From a virus, in the IMG/VR virus record IMGVR_UViG_3300031379_000384, positions 1 to 20,953 of that record: a stretch of 20,953 nt of DNA; one strand, written 5' to 3'. How positions within the stretch are numbered: the first letter of the stretch is position 1; each line of letters opens with the position of its first letter. The notes beneath the pieces are model-generated. The model had not been told where the DNA came from. It did not search any database and worked only from the letters and a program-made list of their open reading frames with translations. The translations under genes and the position numbers were made by a program. Of the stretch, positions 13,571 to 20,854 are shown in pieces.

Positions 13571-13660
13571 CAGGCTGTTGGGCTGTTCGGCTGTTAGACT
13601 GTTGGGAGTCTTGCCCGCCCACCCCAATAGCCGAACGGCCTAACAGTCGAACAGTCCGAC
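13571..13660. repeat. Octamer-array inverted repeat, copy 4, entering the upstream gene
   Basis: Left arm 13571-13606 has four CTGTTNGN units. Right arm about 13622-13660 has four complementary units with two decayed cores (AATAG, AACGG). The spacer is short (about 13607-13621) and C-rich. Unlike the other copies, this one overlaps a coding region: the stop codon and last residues of the head-tail joining gene (13640-13660) are made of repeat units. Confidence 0.88.
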
Positions 13661-14023
13661 TTGCTTCGTGTGGATCCGCAACGTCCGGCGGTAGGAATCC
13701 GAATATCGCCAGTCGGGCTCACTGCCACCCGGTCCCATGACCTCGTGAACGAACACCTTGCCGTCCTGCGTTTCTCTGATCCGGTCGCCGCGTTGCGGCA
13801 GCGTCGGTTCGCCGCCAAGCACGAGGTTGGCCGTCCGGATCAGATAGTCGCGCCGCACATGCCGGATCGTGGCCCCGTAACCCTCGTCGATCCGAAAGAC
13901 CGTCTGGCCAACCGTGGCCGCTACCTCCACGGTCTCACCGTCGCGCTCGTAGATCACGGTGCGCGTCATGTGCTCGTGACGCTGGTCCTCCAGCCAAGCC
14001 GCGCCCTTCTCCAGCAGGTCCAT
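13640..14023 (-). CDS. Head-tail joining (connector) protein
   Basis: 127 residues. The start MDLLEKGAAWLEDQRHEH, then TVIYERDGETVEVAATVGQTVF, EGYGATIRHVRRDYLI, LPQRGDRIRE and a C-terminal WRYSDSYRRTLRIHTK match, from recall, a phage head-tail joining family of the gpFII/stopper type that closes the portal-adaptor channel. Its position after capsid and cement genes agrees. The ATG has no clear Shine-Dalgarno; a heptamer-array repeat begins 2 bp upstream. At the other end the final residues VGLFDC and the TAG stop are encoded by octamer-repeat units (copy 4), so the native C-terminus was probably near HTKQ. It is probably functional, since the conserved text is complete. Confidence 0.8.
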   Translation of the reverse strand: MDLLEKGAAWLEDQRHEHMTRTVIYERDGETVEVAATVGQTVFRIDEGYGATIRHVRRDYLIRTANLVLGGEPTLPQRGDRIRETQDGKVFVHEVMGPGGSEPDWRYSDSYRRTLRIHTKQVGLFDC

Positions 14024-14025
14024 TG

Positions 14026-14123
14026 GTAGTCCGTAGTCTGTAGTCTGGAGTCCGTAGCGAAGGATCCTGCAAGCACCTTCCGCCTTGTCCGGCTACAGAC
14101 TCCGGACTCCGGACTACAGACTG
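14026..14123. repeat. Heptamer-array inverted repeat
   Basis: Left arm 14026-14057 is built of 7-bp units of the form GTAGTCY (one GGAGTCC variant). Right arm 14093-14123 is built of the complement (GACTAC/GACTCC type). Aligned, 25 of 31 positions agree. The spacer is 35 bp. The right arm ends 4 bp before the stop codon of the cement gene (14128-14130) and the left arm ends 2 bp from the start codon of the head-tail joining gene. Unit sequence and length differ from those of the octamer family, yet architecture and placement are the same. Confidence 0.88.
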
Positions 14124-14127
14124 TTCC

Positions 14128-14469
14128 TCACTGGCTCAGCCGCACGCGGACGGTCGCATCGGCGTCGGCCGCGGCCTTCACCGTCTTGCCGAGCTTCTTG
14201 TTCGCGCCCGATTCGTCGTCGGTCTTGGCGACCTGATCGGCCTCGTCCCAGTAGACTTCCGCCCCGGCGGCGATGGCCTCACCCACGCCCGTCGTCTTGG
14301 GCAAGTCAAACACGCCCGTCACCGCCAGCGCGCCGAGTGCGTTCGCCGCGATCGGGGTCTTCGCGACGCCGACCAGGTCACCCTGAACGACCACGTCGCC
14401 GGCCGCGACGTCGGCGCCCGGCGTGTAGTCGATCGAACTGCCATCGTGAACGAATGTCACCACTGCCAT
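14128..14469 (-). CDS. DUF2190 capsid cement/decoration protein
   Basis: 113 residues. GAGGAG lies about 9 nt before the ATG. The N-terminus (VTFVHDGSSIDYTPGADVAAGDVVVQGDLVGVA) and the following small-residue beta strands (ANALGALAVTGVFDLPK), AAGAEVYWDEADQVA and a terminal TVRVRLSQ are typical of DUF2190, a family of trimeric decoration proteins that stabilise expanded capsids. Length is typical (about 110). The gene directly follows the major capsid gene, the usual order. No membrane or signal segment. Expression is expected to be high, in line with the strong ribosome site. Confidence 0.88.
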   Translation of the reverse strand: MAVVTFVHDGSSIDYTPGADVAAGDVVVQGDLVGVAKTPIAANALGALAVTGVFDLPKTTGVGEAIAAGAEVYWDEADQVAKTDDESGANKKLGKTVKAAADADATVRVRLSQ

Positions 14470-14499
14470 GATTCATTGCTCCTCAAGCCGTAAGCCTCA

Positions 14500-16674
14500 T
14501 TACGCTTCGCCCTTCGCCTTCACGCCGCCCTTGGGCTCCTGCAGCGCGACCCCGAAATCGTGATAGCCGCGCATCTGCACGCCCAGCACGTTGAAGTCCG
14601 CCTCGGCGGTCTCGATCGTGGGCGACTCCTGGCCGTTCAGGAACGCGACCTCGATCACCGCCAGGTCGTTCGGATCGGCCAGCAGGTACCACGCCTTGGC
14701 CGACGAGCCCGTGTACTGAGTGTTCGCCAGGTACCGGCTCACCTCGGCCCGGAACTTGCCCGCATGCGGGTTGGCCACCGGATACTTTGTGCTGGCCGTC
14801 GTGTCGCGGATCTCCAGCGACTTGAACAGCATCGTCGCCATCGCACTGAGCGACGTGGGCACGAGCATGACCGCCGGCATGATGCCGATCGGCTTGCCGT
14901 CGGCGTCGGTCTGGTCCATGAACGTTTGCTCGGCCTTGCTCAAACCGTCGATGCTCAGGACGGTGTCGGCCCCTTCGAGGTAGTTGTTGTTGGCCGCCTT
15001 GAAGAAGTCGGCGTTGTTCAGGAGTGTGGTCCAGAATACGTCGTTGATCTTCAGGCCCGAGCCACGACCGAGCTTGCGGGGTACCGTCGTGATGGCGCCC
15101 AGGTCGTCGTTGATGATGTCCCGCCGGTCGATGGACAGCAGCAAGCCGTAGGTGTCGGCCTTGTTCGAGTAGCTCTCCTCGCCGAGCGTGCCGTGCTTCA
15201 ACTCGCCGCCGGGGGCAACCTGCTCGTACTGATCCTTGCCGATCAGCCGATAGCTCGTGACCGTCTTGAAGTCGCTGACGTTGCGGATTGAAGTGATGTT
15301 CCGCCAGGTCCGCTCCACGCTGAAGAATCCCTCGAGCAGGAACTTGTTCGCCACGTTCGACAGGATCCCGCCGATATCGATCGTCGAGAACGCTGCCTGC
15401 AGGTTATGGCCAAAGGCGTAGCGCAGCACCGACCGGCTGTCGCGGAAGTTGCGGCCGGTGAACCCGTTGGCCCAGGCCGCCTCCAGCAGCAGCTCCTGCA
15501 GGCCGATCCCGCCCCGGAACCGCTTGCTGGCCGCCTCAAGCGTCTTCTCGTCGTGCAGCTCTTGCACATCCGCCAGGTTGGCCGTCAGCATGCACGCGGC
15601 CTCCAGGACCGCACCGTCCATCGCGTTGTCCACCACGTGCACGGCCGGCGCCTTGGGCCGCGAGGCGCGCAGCACTTCCAGTTCGGTCCGCGTGGCGTCC
15701 CAGCCTTCGGAGATCGCTCGGGCGGCGATCTCGCCGTGATCTTTACCGCAGACCTTCCGGATCGCGTTGATCCGCTCCTGCTCGGCCGCCGCCGCGGCGC
15801 GCATCTCGGCCGCGGGGTCCGCAGCCGCTTCGACCGACGACGCAGGCGCGCCAGCGTCCGTGCCGGCTACCGCCTGCGTTTCGGTCGTTTCTGCCTGCTT
15901 GTCGTGGTCGTTCTTCGCTACGTGCGTCTTGTCGCCATTCATCTCGTCCATACCTGTGTTCTCCTGTCCGGTCGCCGCTACACGGGCCGAGGTCTCCGTG
16001 TCGGCCCCGCTGTCGACGAAACTGATCTCCTTGAGGACGGCCTTGCGCACCACGTGCACCGGGCCTTCGAACGTTCGGCCGTTGACGTGAACCGATTGCC
16101 TGGGGGGCACGAACTCGCTCTCGACGACCGCCGCCCCGATACTCGCCTGCCAGGGGAAGCCGTTGGCGCCGGACCTCGCCACGTCGCGAGCCCAGGAGGT
16201 GTCCCGACTGATGAGCCCCTCGGCGATGAGCTTGCCGCCCTCGACGGCCACGCGTTGCGTGTGGCCGACGCCCTGGCGTCGTTCGTGCTCCAGGCGGATC
16301 GGCAGGTTCTGCGACGGGATCTCCAAACCCGCCAGGTCCACCACGACCGGGTGCGGAAAGCCCGCCAATTGCATCAGTCCGCCCGTGTAGGCGACCATGC
16401 GGAAACGTGGCAGGTCCTTCCCGTCACCCGCAGCCTCGACGGTCAGCGCGGCCTTCATCGTCACGAACCGGGGTTGGTTCTCGCTCGACATCCTCGTTGC
16501 TCCCTTCCATTGCCTTTCGCAGACGGCCCGTCGCTGGTCGGCGTCCGGGAACTCTCGGACCATCACCTCATCCGCCATGCAGCGGTGGACGAAGTCGCCG
16601 TGCGTCTCGTCCTGGCGTTGCTCAGGCAGCGGCACGATCCGCCTCGCTTTCCGCTTCGTCATCTTCTTCCGCAT
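14500..16674 (-). CDS. Prohead protease / gpT-like major capsid fusion protein
   Basis: 724 residues in one frame. Residues 14-57 are a small module with a pattern ET-DFV-RCM-DE--M--EFPD--QR-AVC--QW (Cys32, Cys52). Residues about 75-232 fit an S78-type prohead protease: candidate catalytic His130 (IRLEH), Ser178 (WQASIG) and the terminal strand LKEISFVDSGAD. Residues 240-310 are an Ala/Glu/Gln-rich linker with likely coiled coil, a probable scaffolding delta region. Residues about 430-720 match the Mu gpT-like major capsid fold (IDIGGILSNVANKFLLEGF, GKDQYEQVAPGGE, SIDRRDIINDDL, the closing GYHDFGVALQ). Protease cleavage during maturation should free the capsid subunit. The start is ATG 16674 or ATG 16662, both overlapping the portal gene by about 40-53 bp. 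Met62 (16491) has GGGAG 8 nt upstream, so a shorter product is possible. Confidence 0.9.
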   Translation of the reverse strand: MRKKMTKRKARRIVPLPEQRQDETHGDFVHRCMADEVMVREFPDADQRRAVCERQWKGATRMSSENQPRFVTMKAALTVEAAGDGKDLPRFRMVAYTGGLMQLAGFPHPVVVDLAGLEIPSQNLPIRLEHERRQGVGHTQRVAVEGGKLIAEGLISRDTSWARDVARSGANGFPWQASIGAAVVESEFVPPRQSVHVNGRTFEGPVHVVRKAVLKEISFVDSGADTETSARVAATGQENTGMDEMNGDKTHVAKNDHDKQAETTETQAVAGTDAGAPASSVEAAADPAAEMRAAAAAEQERINAIRKVCGKDHGEIAARAISEGWDATRTELEVLRASRPKAPAVHVVDNAMDGAVLEAACMLTANLADVQELHDEKTLEAASKRFRGGIGLQELLLEAAWANGFTGRNFRDSRSVLRYAFGHNLQAAFSTIDIGGILSNVANKFLLEGFFSVERTWRNITSIRNVSDFKTVTSYRLIGKDQYEQVAPGGELKHGTLGEESYSNKADTYGLLLSIDRRDIINDDLGAITTVPRKLGRGSGLKINDVFWTTLLNNADFFKAANNNYLEGADTVLSIDGLSKAEQTFMDQTDADGKPIGIMPAVMLVPTSLSAMATMLFKSLEIRDTTASTKYPVANPHAGKFRAEVSRYLANTQYTGSSAKAWYLLADPNDLAVIEVAFLNGQESPTIETAEADFNVLGVQMRGYHDFGVALQEPKGGVKAKGEA

Positions 16675-18070
16675 CGCCGATGGCCGGCCGTGCGTCGGAC
16701 TCCGTCAGGCCAAGCTCGGCCATGAGCTGCTTCTCCTTGCTCCGCTGGCGCAGCTCGGTTTCCCAGTCCTTGCCCTGCCGGGCGTATTCCGTGGCGAGCG
16801 TGGTGGTGTGACTGGCCAGGCGGGTGGCCTGGGCGTTGGCTTCCTTGGCCGGATCGACGTGCTCGTGGCCGTCCCAGAACCACTGGTGCGGCGCGCCGGC
16901 CACATCGCCCACGCCGAAGACGCGGACGGCCTCGGCCAGCCAGGCGGCGAGGATGCGATCCAGCACGCGTGACTCCAGGTCGGCCTGCTCGACGGAGATG
17001 CTCTTGTAGTAGGTCTGGTGATCCAGTCGCCCGGAGGCGTAGTTGTAGTCGCTGGAATTGCAGGCCGCGATGTTGTACGGCATGTTCAGACAGCGGGCGA
17101 TCTCGTTGAGGATCTCGTGCTTGAACATGTCGTAGGTCGTCGCGGGCTGCTCGGCCTTGACCTGCGAGGGCTCCCAGCCCTCCGGCGTGAAGACGGCCAT
17201 GTTCGGGACAAACTCCATCTCCGTCATGGGTTCGACCTCGGCCGACTCGCCTCCCGCCGGCGTGTTGGTCTTCATCAGGACGGCAATGTTCGCCGCGCTC
17301 TCGGCCGCCGCGATGACCGCCAGCGTGTACCGCCGAAGCTGGGCGAACAGCGGCAGGGACGGCAGGATGTCCGGCAGGCCGCGGGACTGACCGGGCCGGT
17401 CGGCCCGGAACCAGTGGATCATGCTGGCCGCCGGGATGCGGTCGTACCGCGTGCCGGCCAACGCACCGCTGGAGCCGGGGTGCTCGGTCAACACGTGGTA
17501 CTCGACGGGGTTGCCGAACTCATCGAAGACGATCCCGTCCACGTTCCTGACCCCGCCAGTTTGAATGGGCGAGAGGCCGGGCGTCGTCACCTGGTCGGCC
17601 TCGATCAGGCGGATGTCGAGCTTGACGGGATCCGCGAGCCGGGCGTTGTTGAACAGCAGCGCGAACGCCTCGCCATCCTGCGCCCGTGCCTGCCGCATCG
17701 TGCGGAGCTTACCGGGCAGGTCCACGGCCTTCGCCCAGGCGGCGAACTCGGTCTCGATGGCGCGGTTGGCCTCGTCGCTATCGCTAAGCATCTGGAGGCG
17801 TGGCCCGGTGCCGATCGTATCGTTTGCCAGCGTCAACACGATACCCCGGGCGTAGGCGTTGTTGGCCACCTCGTAGCGGGCGCGGTTGCGGAGGGTGCGG
17901 CGCACGTCCGGCGAGGCGGCGGCATCGGCCGAGAGATGGTCGGCGTTGGCCCAGTGCTTGCGGTTGTCCGGCGTGGTCCGGGCGGCATCGAACCGGCCGC
18001 GCACGAGCATGACCTGCCCAACGGCCTGCACCTTCTTCCGCTTTGTCCAGGGCCACAGTTTCATGTTCAC
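16622..18070 (-). CDS. Phage portal protein (lambda gpB-like)
   Basis: 482 residues from GTG 18070, which overlaps the previous stop as GTGA; ATG 18064 (starting MKLWPW) is the alternative. Recognisable parts in order: RARYEVANNAYARGIVLTLAND with IGTGPRLQ, the DGEAFALLF loop, LIEADQV, NPVEYHVL, IPAASMIHWFRADRPGQSRG, LRRYTLAVIAAAESAANIA, and a C-terminal CLNMPYNIAACNSSDYNYASG with DHQTYY. This is the lambda-type portal family, the dodecameric ring at one capsid vertex through which the terminase pumps DNA. An acidic C-terminal tail (EEDDEAESEAD) follows. It lies between packaging genes and the capsid gene, as expected. Confidence 0.93.
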   Translation of the reverse strand: MNMKLWPWTKRKKVQAVGQVMLVRGRFDAARTTPDNRKHWANADHLSADAAASPDVRRTLRNRARYEVANNAYARGIVLTLANDTIGTGPRLQMLSDSDEANRAIETEFAAWAKAVDLPGKLRTMRQARAQDGEAFALLFNNARLADPVKLDIRLIEADQVTTPGLSPIQTGGVRNVDGIVFDEFGNPVEYHVLTEHPGSSGALAGTRYDRIPAASMIHWFRADRPGQSRGLPDILPSLPLFAQLRRYTLAVIAAAESAANIAVLMKTNTPAGGESAEVEPMTEMEFVPNMAVFTPEGWEPSQVKAEQPATTYDMFKHEILNEIARCLNMPYNIAACNSSDYNYASGRLDHQTYYKSISVEQADLESRVLDRILAAWLAEAVRVFGVGDVAGAPHQWFWDGHEHVDPAKEANAQATRLASHTTTLATEYARQGKDWETELRQRSKEKQLMAELGLTESDARPAIGDAEEDDEAESEADRAAA

Positions 18071-18264
18071 GCAGTTCCCGGGGGCACGATTTTGGCGCGG
18101 GTGAACGCCTTGGCCGGGCCCTTCGCCGCGTCCTTGGACGCGAGGTACTTGTCCGCCGCGATCTGATCTTTCAGGTCGTGCTGATCGACGCTGCCCGAAT
18201 CCCCGCTGGCCCGCTTCGGCCCTTCGGCGTTCTGCTTGATCGCGTCTTTCAGGTCTTCCGCCAT
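18067..18264 (-). CDS. Small conserved protein between terminase and portal genes
   Basis: 65 residues. AAGGAGAGG lies about 7 nt before the ATG. Charged and helical; visible pattern DAIKQNAEGPKRASGDSGSV, then DQHDLKDQIAADKYLASKDA, and a closing TRAKIVPPG. I recall this GDSGSVxQHxLxDQIxADxYLxS pattern as conserved in phage genomes at this place, with no experimentally known role that I can name. In lambda the equivalent slot holds gpW, a small head-tail joining protein of similar size, but sequence does not prove homology. The end overlaps the portal start by 4 bp, so the two are probably co-translated. Confidence 0.75.
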   Translation of the reverse strand: MAEDLKDAIKQNAEGPKRASGDSGSVDQHDLKDQIAADKYLASKDAAKGPAKAFTRAKIVPPGTA

Positions 18265-18359
18265 CGCGTCACCTCTCCTTCACTACCTACCGCCGACCGG
18301 CCCGAGATGTCCGGCCGCGGGCTGACAACCGGCCGCGTGAGCCGTCTGCGAAGGATCGG

Positions 18360-18375
18360 TTTCCATATCTGGAAA
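18360..18375. repeat. AT-rich inverted repeat after the zinc-ribbon gene
   Basis: TTTCCA and its complement TGGAAA are separated by TATC, 5 bp beyond the stop codon of the zinc-ribbon gene on the - strand. The stem is only 6 bp and no T tract follows, so it is at most a weak hairpin. It lies in the longest repeat-free gap of the phage operon (18265-18380), which also holds two direct copies of CCGGCCGCG (18311-18319 and 18329-18337). Confidence 0.3.
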
Positions 18376-18380
18376 GAACT

Positions 18381-18581
18381 TCACTCGTTCGGGCCGACGG
18401 CCCGCTCAGACGTGGTCATACGCTGGCCGCAGTTGCGGCATCGGCGGTAGCGGATGATCATCCGGTTGACCTTCCGCGTGTTGTCCACCACGAAGTGGCG
18501 GCAACCGCACTTGCGGCATTCCAGGCCGCGCGTGTCGCCGTCGGAGGGCCAGCTCTTTCGCTCTGTCACCGGCTCGGTCAT
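18381..18581 (-). CDS. NrdR-like zinc-ribbon phage protein
   Basis: 66 residues. AAGGAGG lies 6 nt or so before the ATG, which overlaps the terminase stop as ATGA. Two zinc knuckles are seen: CRKC (Cys22, Cys25) and CRNC (Cys48, Cys51), joined by FVVDNTRKVNRMIIRYRR. The layout C-x2-C, D-x-R, R-x-R-R-C-x2-C-G-x-R-x-T-T-x-E closely resembles the N-terminal zinc ribbon of the ribonucleotide reductase repressor NrdR, without its ATP-cone domain. It is probably a DNA- or RNA-binding accessory protein. Similar short ribbons sit near terminase genes in other phages; a role in packaging or late regulation is conjecture. Confidence 0.8.
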   Translation of the reverse strand: MTEPVTERKSWPSDGDTRGLECRKCGCRHFVVDNTRKVNRMIIRYRRCRNCGQRMTTSERAVGPNE

Positions 18582-20854
18582 GCATCCCTCCTTCGCAGGT
18601 CGTTCTGCGTGTAGCGCTTGCGGGGCTTGGCAGCCAGCGCTTCGCCGGGGGCCTTGACGCCGCACATCGATGCCGCTGCGGCGCAGCCGACCAGGCAGTC
18701 GAACCAGTGGTTGTCGGGGCGGGTCGGACGCGGCGACCATTCGTGCACGACCCGCCCCAGGGCGGTCGTCTCGACCCAGGTTTCCGAGTGGGCGACGTGC
18801 TCGGCGAACAGCTCGTGCTCGCGGCCGTCGTTGCCGAACAGCGAGATGCAGCCGCGGTCCCCGGGCGCCGTGAGCAAACCGGAATGCACGAAGGTCTTCC
18901 AGTAGTTCACGTCCACCAGCACGTGCGGGAACTCGCCGGTCCTGCGGACGTTGGGGATGTACCAGAAGTGGCCGTGCACTTCGCCGGGATGGCGCGTGTA
19001 GGTGGACAACGGCTTGCGGCTGGCGCGGATGCCCACACCCTTGGCCGGCATCATGGCCGTGCCGCCGACCTTGCGTTTCACGTCGGCGACGATGCCGGGT
19101 TTGTAGCCCATGTCCACCAGCAGGCGGTCGATCTTCATCAGGCCGTCGCCGCGCTTCCACTCGCGCGAGAGGTACGTCGAGATCAGCTTATCCATCCCGG
19201 CGTGGATCGCGCCGTCCACGCCCGCGCCCGGGAACGCCCGGCCAAGCGTGCGGGTCGCGCTGGCAAGCGTGAAGGTGTATCGCTTCTGCTGCGGGAACGT
19301 CCCATAGTCGATCACGTAGCCGGTGAAATCCTCCTGCCACGCGCAGACGCAGTAGAACAGGAGCCGGTCGTGCACGTCGATGAACATCGTCAGCTTCGTG
19401 CAGGCGGGGGGCACCGCGCCGCGCTGGTGGCCGTTGGTCTTATCGCAGACCTGTTCGACGGTGAGCACCTGATCGTTGATCTGCTCCAGGACCGGCTCGT
19501 TCTGATACTCGCTGGCGAAGGCCTCGGGACCGACCTTGAGCTTGAGGTTCATCGCGTGCTGGATGGCTGAGACCTCGGTCTTCGGGTCGTAGCGCGCCGG
19601 CCAGGCGACGACCGCGTCCGCGTCCATCGCCTCCCGGTGACGGCGGTAGAACTCGGTCGCCGCGGCACGGCCCCGCGACCGGCGCAGGTGTGAGTATTCG
19701 TCCCAGAGCTTCTCGTTCGTCGGAAAGGCGTAGACGAGCTTGGTGCATTCGCTGTCCCACTCGGGGTTCTTCTCGCGGTCGAGCACCTGATCGGCCAGGT
19801 CGCCGTCGTAAATCTTCGTGCAGGTCAGCACGGCCGCGATCTGTTCGCCCGGACCGGCCATGCCCAGGACGTCGCCGTTGAGCAGTTCCATGCGGCGCTT
19901 GGTCTGCGTCGGTGACGCCGCCGACTGGCGGGTCTGCGGGTCGTCCAGTAGGACCAGCGACGGGCGGATGACCGAGCCGTCCACGCGGCTGTGCTGCTGG
20001 CCGCGCATGTTCGCGTCGAGGCTGGTCGTCGTGATGATCGATCCGCAGGAGGGGCTGCCCTCGTAACCGTCATCGCGCAGCGCCCGGGGCAGGTGCTCGC
20101 GTTCGATAGTCGGGAAGACCAGTTTTTCCTGTCCCCAATGCACGTGCGTCAAGCGGCCCTGAATGTGCTGTTGAAGCTGCCGCTTCGAGCTGTTCTCGAG
20201 GCATCGGAGCGGGTGGACCGCTTCGGGAAAGTCGGCAAGGAGAAGCGGGTTCTCGACGATGTGCTTCTTGATCGGGATCAACAGCTCCTTGGCGCGGTCG
20301 TCGGCCGCGCCGATCAGGCACACGAACGGGCGGTAGCCGTAGAGGACCGCCCACAGGGCCGAGCAACGTGCCAACGTGGTCTTGCCGCTTCCTCTGGGCA
20401 TGGCGAAGGCGAACAGGCCGCCCTCGCGCACGGCCTTCTCGATCCGTCCAATGACGCGCTGATGATCGTCGGACCACTCGCGATAGAACGCCCCCGGGAA
20501 GTACGTCTCGCAGAACAGCCGAAACGACTCACCGCACGCCTTCCGCCGCTCGCAGTCCTCGATCTCGGGGACGGGGTGGACGTCCTGGGACGCCTTGGTG
20601 GCCGCGCGGTTCCGCTCGGCCTGCTTGCGCCGCGCCTCGGCGTAGTCGGCCTTCGGCGGTCGGGGCTTGTCCAGCTCATCAGCCAGCCATCGTGCGTACC
20701 GAACCAGGTGGATGTGCGTGCCGTCGCCGAACTTGAGCGCCCCAGCGTCCATCTGCCGGCGCAGGCGCGAGCGGGTCAGCACCACGCCCAGCGGCGTGGC
20801 GTTGACCATCTGGAGCAGGTCGCTCTGCGTCAGCTTCGCCGGATCAATCGCCAT
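18578..20854 (-). CDS. Terminase large subunit (GpA-like)
   Basis: 758 residues. Residues 8-62 resemble a small-terminase-type winged-helix module ending IHLVRYARWLADEL. The ATPase follows: Walker A MPRGSGKTT (152-160) and Walker B SLVLLDDPQ (299-307), with a motif VLTCTKIYDGDLAD (342-354) in the place of the coupling motif. The RNase H-like nuclease has acidic residues in FIDVHDR (491-497), LLVDMGY (578-584) and PDNHWFDC (713-720), the latter typical of GpA-type terminases. The enzyme cuts concatemeric phage DNA and pumps it through the portal. All expected catalytic motifs are present, so it looks intact. The start overlaps the upstream gene by 11 bp with no strong ribosome site, which suggests coupling. 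Confidence 0.93.
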   Translation of the reverse strand: MAIDPAKLTQSDLLQMVNATPLGVVLTRSRLRRQMDAGALKFGDGTHIHLVRYARWLADELDKPRPPKADYAEARRKQAERNRAATKASQDVHPVPEIEDCERRKACGESFRLFCETYFPGAFYREWSDDHQRVIGRIEKAVREGGLFAFAMPRGSGKTTLARCSALWAVLYGYRPFVCLIGAADDRAKELLIPIKKHIVENPLLLADFPEAVHPLRCLENSSKRQLQQHIQGRLTHVHWGQEKLVFPTIEREHLPRALRDDGYEGSPSCGSIITTTSLDANMRGQQHSRVDGSVIRPSLVLLDDPQTRQSAASPTQTKRRMELLNGDVLGMAGPGEQIAAVLTCTKIYDGDLADQVLDREKNPEWDSECTKLVYAFPTNEKLWDEYSHLRRSRGRAAATEFYRRHREAMDADAVVAWPARYDPKTEVSAIQHAMNLKLKVGPEAFASEYQNEPVLEQINDQVLTVEQVCDKTNGHQRGAVPPACTKLTMFIDVHDRLLFYCVCAWQEDFTGYVIDYGTFPQQKRYTFTLASATRTLGRAFPGAGVDGAIHAGMDKLISTYLSREWKRGDGLMKIDRLLVDMGYKPGIVADVKRKVGGTAMMPAKGVGIRASRKPLSTYTRHPGEVHGHFWYIPNVRRTGEFPHVLVDVNYWKTFVHSGLLTAPGDRGCISLFGNDGREHELFAEHVAHSETWVETTALGRVVHEWSPRPTRPDNHWFDCLVGCAAAASMCGVKAPGEALAAKPRKRYTQNDLRRRDA

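Noticed and set aside
4887-14123. CRISPR array interpretation of the regularly repeated intergenic sequence
   Set aside because: Units are 7-8 bp with no unique spacers between them and form inverted arrays; no cas genes are present.
18311-18337. Two direct copies of CCGGCCGCG flanking a TTGTCA-like hexamer on the - strand, considered as a promoter or operator
   Set aside because: No -10-like hexamer is found at a suitable distance, and such GC-rich words are common in this sequence.
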